Assembly (NCBI GenBank): GCA_964590755.1
Contig: CAZPYK010000067.1
Coordinates: 1 to 8,769 of the forward strand
Origin: CAG-390 sp964590755
GTDB taxonomy: Bacteria; Bacillota; Clostridia; Oscillospirales; CAG-272
DNA: 8,769 bases
Reading direction: 5' to 3'
Below the pieces are notes generated by a model. It had not been told where the DNA came from, made no database searches, and worked only from the letters and a program-made list of their open reading frames with translations. Of this stretch, positions 6,133 through 8,769 are shown piece by piece. The translations under genes were made by a program, and so were the position numbers. Each line of letters begins with the position of its first letter. The first letter of the stretch is position 1.

Positions 6133-6199
6133 CAACGCCAAAAGGGCAGCCGATGGCTGCCCTTTCGGTGTTGGTGAAGGCGAGGGGAATCTGAACCCC
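6133..6199 (-). repeat. Direct repeat copy A: terminator plus tmRNA 3' end
   Basis: This 67-base segment matches 6401-6466 with three substitutions and one inserted base (T6192). Weaker similarity reaches left to ~6106 (CTGCGAGGG also at 6371-6379; TGC-TGCT...CAAC). It includes a terminator-like hairpin (6138-6151 with 6155-6168, loop GAT). The two bases that differ at 6137 and 6169 face each other at the foot of the stem. Similarity stops exactly after the CCCC at 6199. Confidence 0.85.
6172..6199 (-). pseudogene. Isolated fragment of the tmRNA 3' end (T-arm, acceptor 3' strand, CCA)
   Basis: Read on the minus strand, this is the last 28 bases of a tmRNA: the T-arm GGGGTTC...CCCC, then TCGCCTTCACCA. 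The T-loop holds one extra base compared with the true gene (TTCAGATT instead of TTCGATT), and there is no 5' acceptor half, D-arm or anticodon arm. Instead, the adjacent AAGGC (6200-6204, minus strand) pairs directly with the GCCTT of the acceptor strand. It cannot be a working tRNA or tmRNA. It looks like the distal copy left by integration at, or duplication of, the ssrA 3' end. Confidence 0.75.
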
Positions 6200-6344
6200 G
6201 CCTTGCGCGTTTGAAAGATAAATCTTTCAAACGGCAGTTTGGCGACTTTCGCGACAGAGGGTCGTGAATTTTTCGAGCCGAGATTCGGCTCTCAAAAACG
6301 CCGCCAAACTGCGGTGAATTGGATGCGTTTTTGTCGCGCAAGGC
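6200..6344. other. Nested inverted-repeat domain (possible structured RNA or small palindromic element)
   Basis: The 145 bases are bounded by a perfect 10-bp inverted repeat, GCCTTGCGCG (6200-6209) with CGCGCAAGGC (6335-6344). Inside are a 12-bp palindrome (6208-6219 with 6222-6233), an 11-bp pair GCAGTTTGGCG/CGCCAAACTGC (6234-6244 with 6302-6312), and within that CGAC/GTCG (6252-6255 with 6261-6264) and a 7-bp stem flanked by T5 and A5 (6275-6281 with 6285-6291). All can coexist in one branched fold except for two bases shared at 6208-6209. No convincing coding frame exists on either strand. The strand of any RNA is uncertain, but read-through from tmRNA would be minus. Confidence 0.55.
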
Positions 6345-6346
6345 CT

Positions 6347-6374
6347 GCAGTTGCGCTTTGACAAGCGCAACTGC
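6347..6374. repeat. 12-bp perfect hairpin downstream of the tmRNA terminator
   Basis: GCAGTTGCGCTT (6347-6358) and AAGCGCAACTGC (6363-6374) enclose a four-base TGAC loop. It starts three bases after the nested domain and continues the run of inverted repeats between the two tmRNA 3' copies. It has no T tract, so it is not a classical terminator. Confidence 0.7.
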
Positions 6375-6400
6375 GAGGGTTTCGAGTTTGCGTGCTTGAG

Positions 6401-6441
6401 CAACACCAAAAGGGCAGCCGATGGCTGCCCTTTTGGCGTTG
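6401..6441 (-). terminator. tmRNA terminator
   Basis: A 14-bp perfect stem (6406-6419 with 6423-6436, loop GAT) has A4/T4 tracts inside the stem. After one mismatch the pairing continues for four more (6401-6404 with 6438-6441). It abuts the CCA end of tmRNA directly and may help define the 3' end before trimming. Confidence 0.85.
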
Positions 6442-6466
6442 GTGAAGGCGAGGGGAATCGAACCCC
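6401..6466 (-). repeat. Direct repeat copy B: genuine tmRNA 3' end plus terminator
   Basis: This is the intact partner of the repeat at 6133-6199, offset by 268 bases. It overlaps the last 27 bases of the functional tmRNA and all of its terminator. If the pair came from site-specific recombination, this is the junction that restored the RNA gene. Confidence 0.85.
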
Positions 6467-6807
6467 TGTCCGAAAACCTCTTGATATAGCTTTCTCCGGG
6501 TGGAGACGATTATTTAAAATTCCTCTCCACGGTCGAGAATCGTCACTCTACCGCCGAAAGTAGCTTTTTTCTTCATGATCACCTCAAAAGCAAAAGGGCA
6601 ATGCACGTTCACCGCTCATCGACGCTCCATTCCGAGCCGCGGTACTCTCGGATGGAACGGGCAGCCCCTCGGGACTGCATCACAGCCTTAGGCTGCGTAA
6701 GCTAAATTATCGTTAGCGTTTATTTTTAAGTTGAGCAGTTTAAAGAGCTTACTCGGCTCTACCCGCTTACTATACCTCAAGATCCCCGTCGAAACCTTTA
6801 CGCCCCC
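6440..6807 (-). ncRNA. ssrA: tmRNA (transfer-messenger RNA)
   Basis: This 368-base RNA rescues ribosomes stalled on broken mRNA: it enters as an alanyl-tRNA mimic, then serves as template for a degradation tag. The 5' end GGGGGCGTAAAGGTTTCGACGG and the 3' end GGGGTTCGATTCCCC-TCGCCTTC-ACCA are characteristic (only parts shown). The acceptor stem forms with two G-U pairs, and CCA is encoded. A tag reading frame lies at 6688-6717. The gene starts 37 bases after the smpB stop, so the RNA and its protein partner are probably cotranscribed and the RNA cut out. It is the standard one-piece form, not permuted. Its 3' end is duplicated at 6172-6199. Confidence 0.96.
6688..6717 (-). other. tmRNA proteolysis-tag reading frame (ANDNLAYAA)
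   Basis: After AAAAATAAAC, the same context as AAAAATAGTC in E. coli tmRNA, the resume codon GCT at 6715-6717 starts Ala-Asn-Asp-Asn-Leu-Ala-Tyr-Ala-Ala-stop (TAA, 6688-6690). With the alanine carried by tmRNA itself, the tag is (A)ANDNLAYAA. The terminal hydrophobic AYAA is the expected ClpXP-type degron. The resume codon was assigned by comparison with E. coli from memory. Confidence 0.85.
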
Positions 6808-6813
6808 TTATAT

Positions 6814-6841
6814 AAAACGCAAATCGGTGACTGCGTTTTTT
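6814..6841. other. Hairpin between smpB and ssrA
   Basis: AAAACGCA (6814-6821) and TGCGTTTT (6832-6839) form an 8-bp stem with a 10-base loop, in the 37-base gap between the smpB stop and the tmRNA 5' end. On the minus strand the stem ends in TTTT, so it may act as a partial terminator or a processing site that frees the tmRNA 5' end. No separate ssrA promoter with correct spacing is obvious, although TATATAA lies just before the 5' end. Confidence 0.5.
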
Positions 6842-6844
6842 GAC

Positions 6845-7318
6845 TTACCATTTTTCGCGTGACGATTTCGCGGCACGCTCCATCTCTCGCTTTGCCTCGT
6901 TTTTTGCATCGGTTTCGCGCTTATCGTACAGCTTTTTGCCTCGGCAAAGCCCCACTTCAACTTTAACGCGCGAATCCTTGAAATAAAGAGACAGCGGAAT
7001 CAGAGAAAATCCCTTTTGAGCCGAAAGCGAGGCAAGCTTGATTATCTCCTTCTTGTGCATCAACAGTCGTCGCTGTCTTATGGGATCGCGATTGAAGATA
7101 TTTCCCTTTTCATACGGACTGATATGCATTCCGTTTACAAATATCTCGTTGTTCTTTACCGAGCAATACGCTTCCTTAAGATTGACCTGTCCGCCGCGAA
7201 TGCTTTTGACTTCGGTCCCGAAGAGCTCGATACCCGCCTCATACCTGTCGTCAACAAAATATTCATGATAAGCCTTTTTGTTTGTTGCTATAAGCTTTGT
7301 TCCGCTCTTTGACGGCAT
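6845..7318 (-). CDS. smpB: SsrA-binding protein SmpB
   Basis: The product is 157 aa, the normal SmpB length. SmpB binds the tRNA-like part of tmRNA and places it in the A site of stalled ribosomes. Family segments are LIATNKKAYHEYFVDDRYEAGI (partly quoted, ~9-30), ELFGTEVKSIRGGQVNLKEAY (31-51, an oligonucleotide-binding barrel strand set), HISPYEKGN (65-73), and the basic tail KKLYDKRETDAKNEAKREM (128-146), whose C-terminal helix enters the mRNA channel. AGGAGG eight bases before ATG 7318 is an excellent ribosome binding site. It has its own promoter and lies directly upstream of ssrA, so both partners of trans-translation form one unit. Confidence 0.97.
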   Translation of the reverse strand: MPSKSGTKLIATNKKAYHEYFVDDRYEAGIELFGTEVKSIRGGQVNLKEAYCSVKNNEIFVNGMHISPYEKGNIFNRDPIRQRRLLMHKKEIIKLASLSAQKGFSLIPLSLYFKDSRVKVEVGLCRGKKLYDKRETDAKNEAKREMERAAKSSREKW

Positions 7319-7352
7319 GCCGGGAGCCTCCTCTCCTCGTTTTCGATATATT

Positions 7353-7381
7353 ATTATACTATGTTTTCACAAAAAATACAA
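7353..7381 (-). promoter_or_regulatory. smpB-ssrA promoter
   Basis: On the minus strand, TTGTAT (7376-7381), a 17-base spacer, then perfect TATAAT (7353-7358). The predicted start near 7346 leaves a ~27-base leader containing the AGGAGG site. Confidence 0.75.
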
Positions 7382-7388
7382 TAGCCTG

Positions 7389-7416
7389 CAAAAAAGAGCC
7401 TGTTTTTTCTTTTTTG
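7389..7416. terminator. A/T-rich hairpin after hisS (weak terminator candidate)
   Basis: CAAAAAAGA (7389-7397) and TCTTTTTTG (7408-7416) pair over 9 bp. On the minus strand the 3' arm is TCTTTTTTG, so the A/T stem might stop hisS transcripts before the smpB promoter. GC content is low. A second imperfect hairpin (7425-7434 with 7440-7449) spans the hisS stop codon. Confidence 0.35.
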
Positions 7417-7441
7417 ACCCTTTCAATATCGATCACATAGA

Positions 7442-8671
7442 TCAATATTCAACAAATTCGTTATAGCCCTCCTCGGAAAGGCGCGTTTTTTGGAAGCCGA
7501 CATTCTTCATGCGCGGGGTGACAAGAACTCTTGCGCCATCTGCTCGAAGTGCCGCCGCATCGGACAGCATGCGAAGCATGGCATCTTCATCCATCTTTTT
7601 GGATGCCAAAAACGCCACGCGTCTCTCAGCCGCAGGCGGCTCGAAACCGCGGTCGGAAAGCGCCGAAACAATACGCTCAAAACCCAGTGAAAAACCGCAC
7701 GCGGGGGTCTTAACTCCCGAGAATTTGGCAAGCATCTCGTCATATCTGCCGCCACCTCCGACCGCGTAGCCGTAGCCATCCATGCTTACTTCAAAAATGG
7801 TGCCGGTATAGTATGACATTCCGCGCACAAGGGTTGGATCGAACTTGAGCCGACAACCACCCGCCGTAGCGGCGGTGGCACAGCGCATTATGCTCTCAAG
7901 AGATGCGGCGATCTCCGCTCCCTTTCCATCAAGCCGCTCGTTAACGAACTCCGATATCTCGGCATTCCCGTTTTCGTATAGCGAGATATATTTTTCCACC
8001 GATTCGTGGGCATATCCGTTTTCAAGCAGTTCGCGCTTTACTCCGTCAAGGCCTATCTTATCCATCTTGTCAAGCGTAATAAAGACATTTTCGCATTCCT
8101 CGGGGGCAAAGCCGCAATGATCGGCACATACCTTAAGAAGTCTGCGATCATTGATGCGCACAGTAAAATTGTCAAAGCCCAGCTCACGCAGCACTCCCGT
8201 GGTAGCCGATATCAAGGTGACCTCGGCAAGAGATGTAGCATCTCCCAAAATATCTATATCGCACTGAGTAAACTGGCGAAAACGTCCTTTTTGCGGGCGA
8301 TCGGCACGCCAAACATTTCCTATCTGCATCGCCATAAAAGGCGTAGACAGCTTTGCTTGATTGTTTGCGTAATATCTTGAAAGCGGAACGGTGAGGTCAT
8401 AACGAAGTCCGCTGTCACAAAGCTCGGCATCGTTTGATGCCGCTTCGCTCAGCTTTTCTCCGCGCTTCATGATCTTAAATATGAGCTTTTCATTGTCTCC
8501 GCCGTTTTTTCCGGTAAGATTTTCTATATGCTCCACAGCGGGCGTCTCTATCATTGAAAATCCGCTCTTTTCGTAAGCTCGGATTATTACTCCCTTGACG
8601 TATTCGCGCAGTCGTGTCTCCTGCGGAAGATAATCGTTCATTCCCTTGGTGGGTGTTTTTATCAGCTGCAT
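7442..8671 (-). CDS. hisS: Histidine--tRNA ligase
   Basis: The product is 409 aa. This class II synthetase charges tRNA-His. Motif 1 lies in the first ~50 residues (PTKGMNDYLPQE). Motif 2 is GNVWRADRPQKGRFRQF (118-134) plus CDIDILG. The histidine-specific HisA motif is LVRGMSYYTGTIFE (281-294), HisB is GGGGRYDEM (305-313), and motif 3 is GFSLGFERI (326-334). The HisA/HisB motifs separate it from the HisZ regulatory paralogue. The anticodon-binding domain after ~350 is only ~60 residues, shorter than the ~90 usual, ending in GYNEFVEY. ATG 8671 is chosen because GGAG precedes it by six bases. The frame is open to 8731, but that start has no ribosome binding site. Confidence 0.96.
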   Translation of the reverse strand: MQLIKTPTKGMNDYLPQETRLREYVKGVIIRAYEKSGFSMIETPAVEHIENLTGKNGGDNEKLIFKIMKRGEKLSEAASNDAELCDSGLRYDLTVPLSRYYANNQAKLSTPFMAMQIGNVWRADRPQKGRFRQFTQCDIDILGDATSLAEVTLISATTGVLRELGFDNFTVRINDRRLLKVCADHCGFAPEECENVFITLDKMDKIGLDGVKRELLENGYAHESVEKYISLYENGNAEISEFVNERLDGKGAEIAASLESIMRCATAATAGGCRLKFDPTLVRGMSYYTGTIFEVSMDGYGYAVGGGGRYDEMLAKFSGVKTPACGFSLGFERIVSALSDRGFEPPAAERRVAFLASKKMDEDAMLRMLSDAAALRADGARVLVTPRMKNVGFQKTRLSEEGYNEFVEY

Positions 8672-8769
8672 TTTTGTCTCCGTTTTTCCGCATTTGCGGC
8701 AGATGTCAAACTTGTTAAGGCAATACCGCACAATTCTTTTTGCTCAATTGCGCAGTCAGAAAATTCGTC
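8672..8769. other. Region upstream of hisS, cut by the window edge
   Basis: Contains a CCGCA/TGCGG hairpin (8689-8700) next to the hisS ribosome binding site. I found no clear promoter or T-box motif. One minus-strand frame stays open from the window edge to a TGA at 8662-8664, overlapping the hisS start. It could be the tail of another gene, but 35 residues without recognisable features do not support a call. Confidence 0.3.

Noticed and set aside
6172..6250. A second tRNA or tmRNA gene
   Set aside because: Only the T-arm and 3' acceptor strand exist, with an extra T-loop base; no D-arm, anticodon arm or 5' acceptor strand can be folded.
6015..6341. 108-residue minus-strand open frame across the repeat region
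   Set aside because: It runs through the hairpins, the terminator, the tmRNA fragment and the metallophosphoesterase promoter. Composition and lack of a ribosome binding site make it spurious.
6351..6563. 70-residue plus-strand open frame containing GEGEGNRTP
   Set aside because: It is the antisense of the tmRNA 3' end and its terminator, a familiar false protein produced by RNA genes.
7442..8671. HisZ (regulatory paralogue) instead of HisRS
   Set aside because: The histidine-specific motifs LVRGMSYYTG and GGGGRYDEM are intact and the gene is not next to histidine biosynthesis genes.
8662..8769. Partial gene entering from the right edge on the minus strand
   Set aside because: About 35 open codons ending in a TGA inside hisS show no recognisable motif; another frame also stays open for a short distance, so chance explains it.
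1..8769. CRISPR array, transposase, integrase, toxin-antitoxin or known defence genes
   Set aside because: I looked for repeat-spacer arrays and for these protein families on both strands and saw none.

Overview
This window reads as a chromosomal segment of a Firmicute, most likely an uncultured clostridial (Oscillospirales/Ruminococcaceae-like) bacterium. This is inferred from AGGAGG-type ribosome binding sites, sigma-A promoters with 17-bp spacers, an AbrB regulator with a CxxC/CxxC tail, a DivIVA-like coiled-coil protein, and a one-piece tmRNA next to smpB. No CRISPR array, rRNA gene, complete tRNA gene, transposase or integrase gene is visible.

Left part (1-1770): a small tail-membrane protein lies on the minus strand (32-367). 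A monocistronic abrB-type gene lies on the plus strand with a good promoter. A strong hairpin terminator shared with the convergent xanthine phosphoribosyltransferase gene (xpt, minus strand) follows.

Middle (1736-4842): one plus-strand operon starts from a promoter at 1736-1764 and carries a long structured leader. It encodes a DivIVA-like coiled-coil protein, an XRE-family regulator with a helical C-terminal half, a small lipoprotein with a His/Cys putative metal site, and a GNAT acetyltransferase. The genes overlap by ATGA or are separated by 4 bases. A perfect inverted repeat with a GCAA loop ends the region.

Right part (4884-8769): everything is on the minus strand. From the right, transcription passes hisS, then smpB (own promoter), then ssrA/tmRNA, with a tag peptide read as ANDNLAYAA. 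After a 590-base stretch without a protein gene comes a calcineurin-like metallophosphoesterase. The smpB-ssrA pair is the trans-translation ribosome-rescue module.

The most unusual stretch is 5881-6466. The last 28 bases of the tmRNA gene together with its terminator occur twice as a direct repeat (6133-6199 and 6401-6466). The about 200 bases between the copies are almost entirely inverted repeats that can nest into a multi-branched fold. This resembles the scar of an element integrated at the ssrA 3' end, or a short structured non-coding element. Next to it, the metallophosphoesterase promoter sits inside a 9-bp inverted repeat, and its 150-base leader contains two interleaved complementary pairs with pseudoknot topology.
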